Source: JAWQFO01 sp033436665 (lineage in GTDB: Bacteria; Pseudomonadota; Alphaproteobacteria; Rhodobacterales; Rhodobacteraceae). From it: a stretch of 64,000 bases of DNA. Below the pieces are notes generated by a model that was not told the DNA's origin, made no database searches, and saw nothing but the letters and a program-made list of their open reading frames with translations. The stretch covers positions 62,001-126,000 of the forward strand of contig NZ_JAWQFO010000007.1 of NCBI RefSeq assembly GCF_033436665.1. Direction: 5' to 3'. Position 1 is the first letter of the stretch, and each line of letters opens with the position of its first letter. Both the position numbers and the translations under genes were made by a program. This document shows positions 1 through 7,875 of the stretch, piece after piece.

Positions 1-523
1 TCGGCTTGCCCACGATGTTCGAGCGCCCCAGCACCACCGCGTCCATCCCGGACAGGCTGCCGTGGTAGTCGCGCAGCATCATCAGGCAGCCGAGCGGCGT
101 GCAGGGCACCATGCTTTTCTGACCCGTGCCCAGCAGGCCGACATTTGAGATGTGAAAGCCGTCGACGTCCTTGGCAGGGTCGATCGCGTTGATCACCAGT
201 TCCGCGTCGATGTGCTCGGGCAGCGGCAGTTGCACGAGGATGCCGTGAATCTCGGGGGCTTGGTTCAGTTCGTTGACGACGGCGAGCAGCGCCTCTTCGG
301 AGGTGTCAGCGGGCAGCTTGCGCTCGACCGATGTCATGCCGACCTCGACCGTCATCTTGCCTTTCGAGCGCACGTAAACCTGGCTGGCGGGATCCTCACC
401 CACCAGCACCACGGCGAGCCCCGGGGTGATCCCGTGTTCCGCCTTCAGCTTGGCGACGTGCTCGCCCACCTGCCCTCGCACCTTCGCCGCGAAGGCCTTG
501 CCGTCGATGATGTCCGCCGTCAC
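1..523 (-). CDS. folD: Methylenetetrahydrofolate dehydrogenase/cyclohydrolase FolD (3' end cut by window edge)
   Basis: FolD interconverts 5,10-methylene-, methenyl- and 10-formyl-tetrahydrofolate in the cytosol. About 174 N-terminal codons are visible and the gene runs off the left edge. The N-terminus contains IIDGKAFAAKVR, followed by VLVGEDPASQVYV and KGK, which are the substrate-binding segments with the catalytic Lys region. The last visible residues, VLGRSNIVGKP, are the family signature before the NADP domain. The start is taken as GTG (complement of 521-523), because it gives the usual FolD N-terminus and no ATG lies upstream in frame. It lies 98 bases downstream of fhs on the same strand, so the two probably share a transcript and a folate one-carbon role. 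The gap holds two hairpins that may tune folD expression. Confidence 0.95.
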   Translation of the reverse strand, partial: MTADIIDGKAFAAKVRGQVGEHVAKLKAEHGITPGLAVVLVGEDPASQVYVRSKGKMTVEVGMTSVERKLPADTSEEALLAVVNELNQAPEIHGILVQLPLPEHIDAELVINAIDPAKDVDGFHISNVGLLGTGQKSMVPCTPLGCLMMLRDYHGSLSGMDAVVLGRSNIVGKP

Positions 524-552
524 TGGTCAATTACCCCGCTTGCGATTCGTTG

Positions 553-579
553 CCGTGTCTCCCCGTCAGGGAGACACGG
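553..579 (-). promoter_or_regulatory. Hairpin A in the fhs-folD intergenic region
   Basis: A perfect 11-bp inverted repeat: 553-563 pairs with 569-579 around a 5-base loop at 564-568. It lies 30 bases upstream of the folD start and abuts a second, stronger hairpin at 579-613. No U-tract follows in either direction, so a simple intrinsic terminator is unlikely. An attenuator, an RNA-stability element or a processing site between fhs and folD are the plausible roles (inference). Confidence 0.55.
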
Positions 580-613
580 GCTTCGGGCGGGGTTCGATGC
601 CCCGCCCGAAGCC
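579..613 (-). terminator. Strong hairpin B just downstream of fhs
   Basis: A perfect 14-bp GC-rich stem: 579-592 pairs with 600-613, with a 7-base loop. It begins 8 bases past the fhs stop codon. It looks like a terminator stem but is followed on the minus strand by hairpin A rather than by a U-run. It could be a leaky terminator or a 3'-end protecting structure that sets the fhs:folD ratio (inference). Confidence 0.5.
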
Positions 614-621
614 ACTCCTTG

Positions 622-2298
622 TCAGAAAAGGCCCTCGACGTCGCCGTCGGCGTTGAGCTTGATGTTCTCGGCCGACGGCACCTTGGGCAGGCCCGGCATG
701 GTCATGATCTCGCCGCAGATCACCACGACGAACCCCGCGCCGGCGCTCAGGCGCACCTCGCGCACCGGAACCGAAAAGTTCTTCGGTGCCCCGCGCCGGG
801 TCGGGTCGGTGGTAAAGCTGTACTGGGTCTTGGCCATGCAGACCGGCAGCGTGCCATAGCCTTGCTCTTCCCAGTCCTTGAGCTGTGTGCGCAACTTCTG
901 GTCCATCAGGACCTCATCGGCGCGGTAGATGCGCTTGGCGATGGTCTCGACCTTCTCGAAAAGGCTCATGTCGTCGGGATAGATCGGCGCGAATTCCGAG
1001 ATCCCTGCATCGGCGATCTCGGCCACGCGGGTCGCGAGGTCGGTGATCCCTTCCGAGCCTTCCGCCCAGTGCTTGCACAGGATCGCCTCGGCGCCTTGGG
1101 ATTTTACGTAGTCCTTGACCGCCTCGACCTCGGCGTCGGTATCCGAAACGAAATGGTTGATCGCCACGACCACCGGAACGCCAAAGCTCTTCACGTTCTC
1201 GATGTGGCGTCCGAGGTTGGCGCAGCCCTTGCCCACCGCCTCGACGTTCTCGGTCCCGAGATCGGCCTTGGCCACCCCGCCGTTCATCTTCATCGCCCGG
1301 ACCGTCGCCACCACGACGACCACCGAGGGCTTCAGCCCGGCCTTGCGGCACTTGATGTTCATGAACTTCTCGGCCCCGAGATCGGCGCCGAACCCGGCTT
1401 CGGTCACCACGTAGTCGGCGAGTTTCAGGGCCGTCGTCGTGGCGATGACCGAGTTGCAGCCATGCGCGATATTGGCGAAGGGGCCGCCGTGCACGAAGGC
1501 CGGGTTGTTCTCGAGCGTCTGCACCAGGTTGGGCTGCATCGCGTCCTTGAGCAGCACGGTCATCGCGCCGTCTGCCTTGATGTCGCGGCAGTAGACCGGC
1601 GTGCGGTCGCGGCGGTAGGCCACGATCATGTCGCCCAGGCGGCGCTGCAGATCCTCGAGATCGCGCGCGAGGCAGAGGATCGCCATGACCTCGGAAGCCA
1701 CGGTGATGTCAAAGCCCGCCTCGCGCGGGAAACCGTTCGCGACCCCGCCAAGCGAGGCGGTGATCTGGCGCAGGGCGCGGTCGTTCATGTCGAGCACCCG
1801 GCGCCAGGTGACGCGGCGGATGTCGATGTCGAGTTCGTTGCCCCAGTAGATGTGGTTGTCGATCATCGCGGAGAGCAGGTTGTGCGCAGAGGTGATGGCG
1901 TGGAAGTCGCCGGTGAAATGCAGGTTCATCTCTTCCATCGGGACGACCTGCGCATAGCCGCCGCCCGCGGCCCCGCCCTTCATCCCGAAGTTCGGGCCCA
2001 GAGAGGCTTCGCGGATGCAGATCGCGGCCTTGCGACCGATCTTGTTGAGCCCGTCGCCGAGACCCACGGTGGTCGTGGTCTTGCCCTCGCCCGCCGGCGT
2101 TGGGTTGATCGCGGTCACGAGGATCAGCTTGCCGTCCTTGCGATCCTGCACCGAGTCGATGAAAGACTGGCTGATCTTCGCCTTGTCATGTCCATAGGGG
2201 AGAAGGTCTTCGCTGGAGATGCCGAGCTTGGCGCCGATGTCCTGGATCGGTTGCTTCTTCGCTTCGCGCGCGATTTCGATGTCAGTCTTGAAGGCCAT
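622..2298 (-). CDS. fhs: Formate--tetrahydrofolate ligase
   Basis: The enzyme makes 10-formyl-THF from formate, ATP and THF in the cytosol. The product is 558 aa, the usual family length. The nucleotide-binding loop PTPAGEGKTT lies at about residues 66-75. The ATG at 2298 (MAFKTDIEIA) was chosen because an AGGGGA ribosome site precedes it by a few bases and the frame upstream has no folate-ligase similarity. It is transcribed toward folD. Many marine Rhodobacteraceae pair these two genes to assimilate or oxidise C1 units derived from methylated compounds. That physiological role is inferred from the family, since no C1-oxidation genes are visible here. Confidence 0.97.
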   Translation of the reverse strand: MAFKTDIEIAREAKKQPIQDIGAKLGISSEDLLPYGHDKAKISQSFIDSVQDRKDGKLILVTAINPTPAGEGKTTTTVGLGDGLNKIGRKAAICIREASLGPNFGMKGGAAGGGYAQVVPMEEMNLHFTGDFHAITSAHNLLSAMIDNHIYWGNELDIDIRRVTWRRVLDMNDRALRQITASLGGVANGFPREAGFDITVASEVMAILCLARDLEDLQRRLGDMIVAYRRDRTPVYCRDIKADGAMTVLLKDAMQPNLVQTLENNPAFVHGGPFANIAHGCNSVIATTTALKLADYVVTEAGFGADLGAEKFMNIKCRKAGLKPSVVVVVATVRAMKMNGGVAKADLGTENVEAVGKGCANLGRHIENVKSFGVPVVVAINHFVSDTDAEVEAVKDYVKSQGAEAILCKHWAEGSEGITDLATRVAEIADAGISEFAPIYPDDMSLFEKVETIAKRIYRADEVLMDQKLRTQLKDWEEQGYGTLPVCMAKTQYSFTTDPTRRGAPKNFSVPVREVRLSAGAGFVVVICGEIMTMPGLPKVPSAENIKLNADGDVEGLF

Positions 2299-2444
2299 GA
2301 ACGTTCCCCTGAAGTTGTCGGACCGCGCCGATGTGTCTGGCACCTCCTTACAGCCTTGGGAACCGGGGAAAGGTGCGCAATTCCGACATTTGTGCCGCCT
2401 GTTGCGGCGATCGGCGCTCGCGGATTTCTTTTGCGAAACCGAAT

Positions 2445-3041
2445 CTAGCCGGCGAGGCCTTGCATCTGCGTCCAGGCGGGCTGGTCCGGCACGTGCAGGC
2501 GCGCCGTGTCGCCGACTGCAACCGATCCCTCGCGCTCGATCCAGGCGGTGACGCCGCGCAATCCCCGGGCCGAAGTCTTGAACGCCGGGCCGTGTCCGGG
2601 CGCGTCCTTGTCGATCTCGCGTCCGGGCAGCACGCAGGGCCGGTTTTCCATGTCGATGGTGATCGTCGCGCCGCTCGAGAACTGCAGCCGCGAGGATGGC
2701 GGGACATGGCTGAAATCCGGAATGCCCCGGATCACCATCGAGGCTCCGACCTGCGCGGGGTCGAGCCGGTCCAGCTTCATGCCCTGCGCGATGAGCGCCA
2801 TCTCCTCGTCGGAGAGCACGGAAAGCTGGCGAACGTTGCGGATCTTGGTGCCGCGCGGATATTGGCTGGTCACACGCGAACAGGATCTGCGCGTCAGACC
2901 GCCGTGGCATTCGCCCTCGATCCCTGCAAAGCCCAGAAAGGCCTGTTCGAGCGGCTCTGCCCGCAGGGTCGTCTCGCTGTCGGCAACGCGACCCAGCCAG
3001 GTCACTGTCGCGGTGAAATCGGTCGGTTTCAACGCGGGCAT
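2445..3041 (-). CDS. MOSC-domain protein (molybdenum-cofactor sulfurase C-terminal type)
   Basis: A 198-aa protein built almost entirely of a MOSC domain. Visible family features are GIEGECHGGLTRRSC near the start, the segment with RNVRQLSVLSDEE, and the later ENRPC motif with the Cys expected of MOSC proteins. Such proteins handle sulfur for molybdenum-cofactor enzymes or act in N-hydroxylated-compound reduction, but the substrate cannot be told from sequence. ATG at 3041 is preferred because a GAGGA site precedes it. The longer frame to 3134 would run through the ftsH terminator. It stands alone between fhs and ftsH. Confidence 0.85.
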   Translation of the reverse strand: MPALKPTDFTATVTWLGRVADSETTLRAEPLEQAFLGFAGIEGECHGGLTRRSCSRVTSQYPRGTKIRNVRQLSVLSDEEMALIAQGMKLDRLDPAQVGASMVIRGIPDFSHVPPSSRLQFSSGATITIDMENRPCVLPGREIDKDAPGHGPAFKTSARGLRGVTAWIEREGSVAVGDTARLHVPDQPAWTQMQGLAG

Positions 3042-3097
3042 GGCGTGTCCTCGGCTCGGTTCTGCCGCGCGAAAGTGCAGCGCCTTACGGAAAAAGA

Positions 3098-3122
3098 AAA
3101 GACCCCGTCCTGCGGGGTCTTT
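3098..3122 (-). terminator. Rho-independent terminator of ftsH
   Basis: A 10-bp stem (3098-3107 with 3113-3122) with a 5-base loop. On the minus strand it is followed by a T-rich stretch (complement of 3089-3100), about 40 bases after the ftsH stop. The plus-strand side also has a short T-run. It separates ftsH from the MOSC gene. Confidence 0.85.
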
Positions 3123-3162
3123 CGCATTTTCCACCTCATGGCACAGATGGTGCCGTCGTGCC

Positions 3163-5085
3163 TCAGGTCGAGGGTTCGGGTTCGAGGCTTCCCCCGCCCG
3201 AAGAGGACTTCTTGCTCTTGGCCTTGGGGATGCCGGTCACGCTGGCCGGCGGCTGTTCCACCGGGGCACTGCCATCCTCGTCGGCCGGCGGGACCGGCGG
3301 CTCGCCCTTCATCACGCGGCCGATCTCTTCGCCGGTCAACGTTTCGTATTCGAGCAGGCCCTGCGCGAGGCGCTCGAACTCGGTCTCGCGCTCCTTGATG
3401 ATCTTCGTGGCCCAGTCAAAGCCGTCCTGAATGAATTTCTGGACCTCCTGTTCGACCAGCTCCTTGGTGTTGGCGGAGACCGAGAAACCGGCTGTATTGC
3501 CCTGGTAGCCCTCGGCGGCCTCGGAATAGTCGATGTTGCCGACCTTGTCCGACATGCCCCAGCGAAGCACCATCGCCCGCGCAAGCGCGGACGCCTGCTG
3601 GATATCCCCCGCCGGTCCGTTGGACACCGCGTCGGGTCCATACTTGTGGATCTCGGCGGCCTTGCCGGCCATCATCATCGCGAGACGCTGGTGGCACTCG
3701 TCCTTGAACATGTTGAGCCGGTCCATCTCGGGCAGGCTCATCACCATGCCGAGCGCGCCGCCGCGCGGGATGATCGTCGCCTTGTAGACCGGATCGCATT
3801 TCGGCAGCGTCATGCCGACCAGCGCATGCCCGGCCTCGTGATAGGCGGTCATTTCCTTCTGCTCGGCGGTCATGACCATCGAACGGCGCTCGGCGCCCAT
3901 CATGATCTTGTCCTTGGCGTTCTCGAAATCGACCATCGCCACGAACCGCCGTCCCACACGTGCAGCACCCAATGCGGCCTCGTTCACGAGGTTGGCGAGG
4001 TCCGCGCCGGAAAAGCCCGGCGTGCCGCGCGCGATGATGCGCAAGTCGACGTCCGGTCCCAGCGGGGTCTTGCGCGCATGCACGCCGAGGATCTTCTCGC
4101 GGCCCTTGATGTCCGGGTTGCCCACCGTCACCTGCCGGTCGAAGCGGCCGGGACGCAGCAGTGCCGGGTCGAGCACGTCCTTGCGGTTGGTGGCCGCGAT
4201 GATGATCACACCCTCGTTGGCCTCGAAGCCGTCCATCTCGACGAGAAGCTGGTTCAGCGTCTGTTCGCGTTCGTCGTTGCCACCGCCGTAGCCTGCGCCA
4301 CGATGCCGGCCCACTGCGTCGATTTCGTCGATGAAGACGATGCAAGGCGCATTCTTCTTGGCCTGCTCGAACATGTCGCGCACGCGCGACGCACCGACGC
4401 CGACGAACATCTCGACGAAGTCCGAACCCGAGATGGTGAAGAACGGCACCCCGGCCTCGCCCGCAATGGCGCGCGCCAGAAGCGTCTTACCGGTACCCGG
4501 AGGGCCTTCGAGCAACGCGCCTTTCGGGATCTTGCCGCCGAGGCGCGAGAATTTCTGCGGGTTGCGCAGGAACTCGACGATCTCCTCGAGCTCTTCCTTG
4601 GCCTCGTCGATGCCGGCCACGTCGTCGAAGGTCACGCGGCCATGCTTTTCGGTCAGCATCTTCGCCTTGGACTTGCCAAAACCCATCGCGCCGCCTTTGC
4701 CGCCGCCCTGCATCCGGTTCATGAAGTAGATCCAGACACCGATCAGCAGAAGGAACGGCAGCAGCGACATCAGAAAGGTCTGGAAGCCCGACTGCTCCTG
4801 CTGTTCGGCGCGCACCGGGATGTCGTTGTCGATCAAAAGCGTGGTGATCTCGGCATCCTCGGGCTTGATCGCGATGTAGTCGTTGCCGTCGGCGCGGCGG
4901 AAGCGCACCTGCTCGCCGTCGAGGGTGACGTTGCTGACGTCCCCCGATTCGACGGCCGAGACGAATTCCGAGTAGCTGATCTCGCGGCTCTGGAGCGTGT
5001 TCCCGGGTCCGCTGAACAGGTTGAACAGGGCCAGGATGAGCAGGAACAGGACCACCCAGAAAGCGATGTTGCGTGCGTTGCCCAA
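3163..5085 (-). CDS. ftsH: ATP-dependent zinc metalloprotease FtsH
   Basis: Membrane-anchored AAA+ protease that degrades misfolded membrane proteins and regulatory substrates. The product is 640 aa. Two membrane segments lie at about 8-24 and 104-122, with the periplasmic loop between them. Walker A GPPGTGKT is at 194-201, Walker B VFIDEID at 250-256, the second region of homology is at about 298-316, and zinc motif HEAGH is at 416-420. The start is called at TTG 5085: a GGGAGAA site lies 5 bases upstream, and MGNARNIAFWVV matches the expected FtsH N-terminus. The frame extends another 58 codons upstream without family-like sequence. It follows tilS by 79 bases and ends in a clear terminator. 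Confidence 0.95.
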   Translation of the reverse strand: MGNARNIAFWVVLFLLILALFNLFSGPGNTLQSREISYSEFVSAVESGDVSNVTLDGEQVRFRRADGNDYIAIKPEDAEITTLLIDNDIPVRAEQQEQSGFQTFLMSLLPFLLLIGVWIYFMNRMQGGGKGGAMGFGKSKAKMLTEKHGRVTFDDVAGIDEAKEELEEIVEFLRNPQKFSRLGGKIPKGALLEGPPGTGKTLLARAIAGEAGVPFFTISGSDFVEMFVGVGASRVRDMFEQAKKNAPCIVFIDEIDAVGRHRGAGYGGGNDEREQTLNQLLVEMDGFEANEGVIIIAATNRKDVLDPALLRPGRFDRQVTVGNPDIKGREKILGVHARKTPLGPDVDLRIIARGTPGFSGADLANLVNEAALGAARVGRRFVAMVDFENAKDKIMMGAERRSMVMTAEQKEMTAYHEAGHALVGMTLPKCDPVYKATIIPRGGALGMVMSLPEMDRLNMFKDECHQRLAMMMAGKAAEIHKYGPDAVSNGPAGDIQQASALARAMVLRWGMSDKVGNIDYSEAAEGYQGNTAGFSVSANTKELVEQEVQKFIQDGFDWATKIIKERETEFERLAQGLLEYETLTGEEIGRVMKGEPPVPPADEDGSAPVEQPPASVTGIPKAKSKKSSSGGGSLEPEPST

Positions 5086-5164
5086 CGGCGTTCTCCCATA
5101 ACCAGCGGGCGCACGGCCATCCAGGCGGCGCCACGCCACTAAGATAAGGGTTATAAGGCCATGT

Positions 5165-6412
5165 TCAATGCGATAATCCGCGGAAGGTGAAGGCCGCGGG
5201 GTCACCTTCGCGCACGAAATCGGCTGCCTGGCCCAAGCCTGCAAACGGTGCGGAAACAAGGGTTTCGCCGCGCCAAAGCGACGGCGTCGCTAACAGGGCG
5301 GCATGCGGGCGCCCGGTTTCGCGCCAGTCCGGCACCTGCGCCAGACCGTCGCGGCCGAGGGCGCGCAGCGTCAGCCCCTCCTCCGCCGGAGGGTCTGCGA
5401 GGCGCCAACGACCGTCCCAGACCGCGCCCGCGTCACGGGTTTCGCCATCCACCGCTGCGCATTCCCGGAAAACCCAGATTGCGCTGCCCGAGCGCATGGC
5501 ATGGCAGCCATCGGCCGTTGCGGCGGACCCTCGGCGCAGCGCATCGAGCATCAAAGCGACGGGCCGGTGTCTCGGGGCGTAGGGCGCTCGGCTGATCCAC
5601 CGCAGCGCGCGCAGCAGCAAGCGTCGGGCGATCTCGTCAGGAAGGGCGACAAAGGCCGCATAGTCAAAAACCACGGCCCCGGCGTCACTGTGCGCAATCC
5701 GCTCCGCGGCAGCGTCGGTGTGACGGTCGAGGGCATCTCGCGCCGACTGCATCCGCGTGGCGACCTGCGCCAGAGCCTCTGGGCCGATGCCCAGATCCTC
5801 CAAGGTGTCGAGCGCCTTGCGTGTCCGCACCCGCTCGAAGCGGATGTCCGCGTTGCTCGGATCGTCGATCCACGCGACGCCACGGGCATGCAGGTCGCGG
5901 CGCAGTTCTTCGCGCCGGATATCGAGCAGAGGCCGCAGCCAGGCGATGCCCTCGCGCTCGGTGCGCGCGGTCATGCCGGAGAGTCCATCGACGCCCGCCC
6001 CGCGCGCCAGTCGCATCAGCACCGTCTCGGCCTGATCGTCGAGCGTGTGACCGAGCGCGACACGATCCAGACCTCTGCCCTTCGCCCAATCGGCAATGAG
6101 CGCGTACCGTGCGGTTCGGGCGCGATCCTGCAGGTTGCCTACGCCGTCCCAGCCCGTCCAGCGCAGCACCTCGTGCGGCAGGCCCAGTTGGTCGCAGATC
6201 CGGGCCACCGTCGCGGCTTCGTCCGCGCTCTCCGGGCGTAGGCCGTGGTCCACGGTCACCGCTTCGAGACACAGCGTGCCGTCCTGCGACAGATCGTTCA
6301 GAAGGTAAAGCAGGCCCAGGGAGTCGCTTCCGCCCGACACGGCGACGCCAAGCGACCGCGCCGCGTCATACCCGAGGCTGCGCGAGACCCTGCTGGCCAG
6401 CGAGCCGGCCAT
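5165..6412 (-). CDS. tilS: tRNA(Ile)-lysidine synthase TilS
   Basis: Converts C34 of the CAU-anticodon tRNA-Ile to lysidine, so that AUA is read as isoleucine. The product is 415 aa, with the N-type PP-loop SGGSDS at residues 26-31, the HTLDDQAET segment and the GLSGM region typical of TilS, then a C-terminal tRNA-binding part. The ATG begins 4 bases after the cpoB stop, so the gene is coupled to the tol-pal operon. The tol-pal, tilS, ftsH order is common in Rhodobacteraceae and other alphaproteobacteria. Confidence 0.93.
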   Translation of the reverse strand: MAGSLASRVSRSLGYDAARSLGVAVSGGSDSLGLLYLLNDLSQDGTLCLEAVTVDHGLRPESADEAATVARICDQLGLPHEVLRWTGWDGVGNLQDRARTARYALIADWAKGRGLDRVALGHTLDDQAETVLMRLARGAGVDGLSGMTARTEREGIAWLRPLLDIRREELRRDLHARGVAWIDDPSNADIRFERVRTRKALDTLEDLGIGPEALAQVATRMQSARDALDRHTDAAAERIAHSDAGAVVFDYAAFVALPDEIARRLLLRALRWISRAPYAPRHRPVALMLDALRRGSAATADGCHAMRSGSAIWVFRECAAVDGETRDAGAVWDGRWRLADPPAEEGLTLRALGRDGLAQVPDWRETGRPHAALLATPSLWRGETLVSAPFAGLGQAADFVREGDPAAFTFRGLSH

Positions 6413-6415
6413 GTC

Positions 6416-7264
6416 CTAGCTGCAGCCCAGCGTCCCACGCTGGCTGGCCGCCTGCTGCGCTTCCGGCGCGTTCGGGAAGCGTACACCCACCTCGCCCAGC
6501 GTCACGCAGGCTTCCTGGGTCTGGCCCAGCGCGCCAAGGGCGCGCCCCAGCCGGAACAGCGCCTCGGGCGCGGTCTGCCCGGTTGGATCGGCGCTGAAGC
6601 TCGCCAGGTAGGCCCGCGCGGCTTCGCGCGAATCCCCGAGGTTCTCGAGCGCGGTGCCGCGGCCAAGCTCGGCGGCAGGGCCGAGCGGTCCGCCGGGGTA
6701 GGTCTGGGTGAAATCGGCAAACTGGTTCGCCGCCTGCTGGTAGTTTCCAGCCGCCAGCGACTCCTGCGCAGCCTTGAAGTCGGTCTCTTCGCCCACCGCC
6801 AGCTGCGCGCCGCCCGGGGCCGCCGGCTGCGTGGCGGGCGGCGGTGTCGCGGCCGGAGCATTGCCAGCAGCCGCACCCGATTGCGCGGCCTCGCCGCCCA
6901 GCGTCGTGGTCTCGCCCAGCGACGAGACGTCCCCGCCTTCCAGTTCGACCAGCCGGAACTCGAGATCGCCGATCCGGTTCGTTCCGTCCTCGACGATCGA
7001 GTTGATCCGAAACTCCAGTTCCTCGGCTTTCGAGGTCAGGCGCTGCAACTCGGATTCCATCGCCGAGACGCGTTCGATCACCGAATTGCCCGCCGTGCTG
7101 ACCCCCGGCGCGCCGGTCGTCGACAGCTCGCGCTTGAGTTTCTGGACCTCGACGTAGAGGACGTTCAGCTCCTGCCGGATATCGGCAAGCGTTTCATCCT
7201 GCGCCAGCGCCGAAAACGGCAGCAACGCAAGACAGGCGACGAGAAAGGCGGCGCGGCGGATCAT
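6416..7264 (-). CDS. cpoB: Tol-Pal system protein CpoB (YbgF)
   Basis: Periplasmic coordinator of outer-membrane constriction and peptidoglycan synthesis. The 282-aa product has a signal peptide (about 1-21, ending FSALA), a predicted coiled-coil at roughly 25-105, a short Pro/Ala-rich linker, and C-terminal tetratricopeptide repeats with the GNYQQAANQFADFTQTYP-type signature. It is the last tol-pal gene before tilS and starts 4 bases downstream of the pal stop. Confidence 0.92.
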   Translation of the reverse strand: MIRRAAFLVACLALLPFSALAQDETLADIRQELNVLYVEVQKLKRELSTTGAPGVSTAGNSVIERVSAMESELQRLTSKAEELEFRINSIVEDGTNRIGDLEFRLVELEGGDVSSLGETTTLGGEAAQSGAAAGNAPAATPPPATQPAAPGGAQLAVGEETDFKAAQESLAAGNYQQAANQFADFTQTYPGGPLGPAAELGRGTALENLGDSREAARAYLASFSADPTGQTAPEALFRLGRALGALGQTQEACVTLGEVGVRFPNAPEAQQAASQRGTLGCS

Positions 7265-7268
7265 CGGA

Positions 7269-7796
7269 TCAGCTCGTCAGGCCGGCGGCAAGTACGGTCA
7301 CGGCGCGGCGGTTCTTGGCATAGCAGGCCTCGTTCGAGCAGATCTCGATCGGGCGTTCCTTGCCGTAGGTGACGGTGCGCAGGCGGCTTTCGGCGACACC
7401 TCGGCTGACCAGGTATTCCTTGACCGCATTGGCGCGCCGCGCCCCGAGCGCGAGGTTGTATTCCCGCGTGCCCTGCTCGTCGGCGTGGCCTTCGATGACG
7501 GCGGTGTAATCGCTGTTGGTCTGCAGCCAGGTGGCCTGCCCGTTGAGCACGTTGATGCCTTCGGGCGTCAGCGACGACTGGTCGACAAGGAACAGCACCC
7601 GGTCGCCCACGGCCTGCTGGAAATAAGCCGGCGACGCTGGATCGCCCGCACTGCCCGGCAGTGCCGAACCCGCACCCGCGCCGGCCCCGCCCGCCGCACC
7701 GCCGGCCGCGCCGTCGGCACCGAACCGGTTGGGATTGTTGCAGGCCGCGAGCGCGAGACCTGCCATGAGAAGAAGTGCCGTGCGCGTGAGTTTCAT
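7269..7796 (-). CDS. pal: Peptidoglycan-associated lipoprotein Pal
   Basis: Outer-membrane lipoprotein that ties the outer membrane to peptidoglycan and to TolB. The product is 175 aa from ATG 7796. The signal peptide ends in the lipobox LAAC with the acylated Cys at 19, followed by a Gly/Ala-rich linker at about 30-45. The C-terminal OmpA-like domain carries GHADEQGTREYN and LALGARRANAV, the peptidoglycan-binding segment. The longer frame upstream (to 7988) lacks any secretion signal at its start, so the lipoprotein start is preferred. It sits between tolB and cpoB. Confidence 0.95.
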   Translation of the reverse strand: MKLTRTALLLMAGLALAACNNPNRFGADGAAGGAAGGAGAGAGSALPGSAGDPASPAYFQQAVGDRVLFLVDQSSLTPEGINVLNGQATWLQTNSDYTAVIEGHADEQGTREYNLALGARRANAVKEYLVSRGVAESRLRTVTYGKERPIEICSNEACYAKNRRAVTVLAAGLTS

Positions 7797-7875
7797 CTGT
7801 CTGCCCTGTCCTTCACGGGTTTGTCTTGTTGTGCAGGGATGTAGCACAGCCCTGCAGGCTTGTGAATCGTCTCGG

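Noticed and set aside
550..2448. 632-codon plus-strand frame across fhs
   Set aside because: Antisense image of fhs caused by high GC at third positions. It lacks family features and is rich in Arg, His, Val and Asp.
2506..5142. 878-codon plus-strand frame
   Set aside because: Antisense of the MOSC gene and ftsH. Real motifs are on the minus strand.
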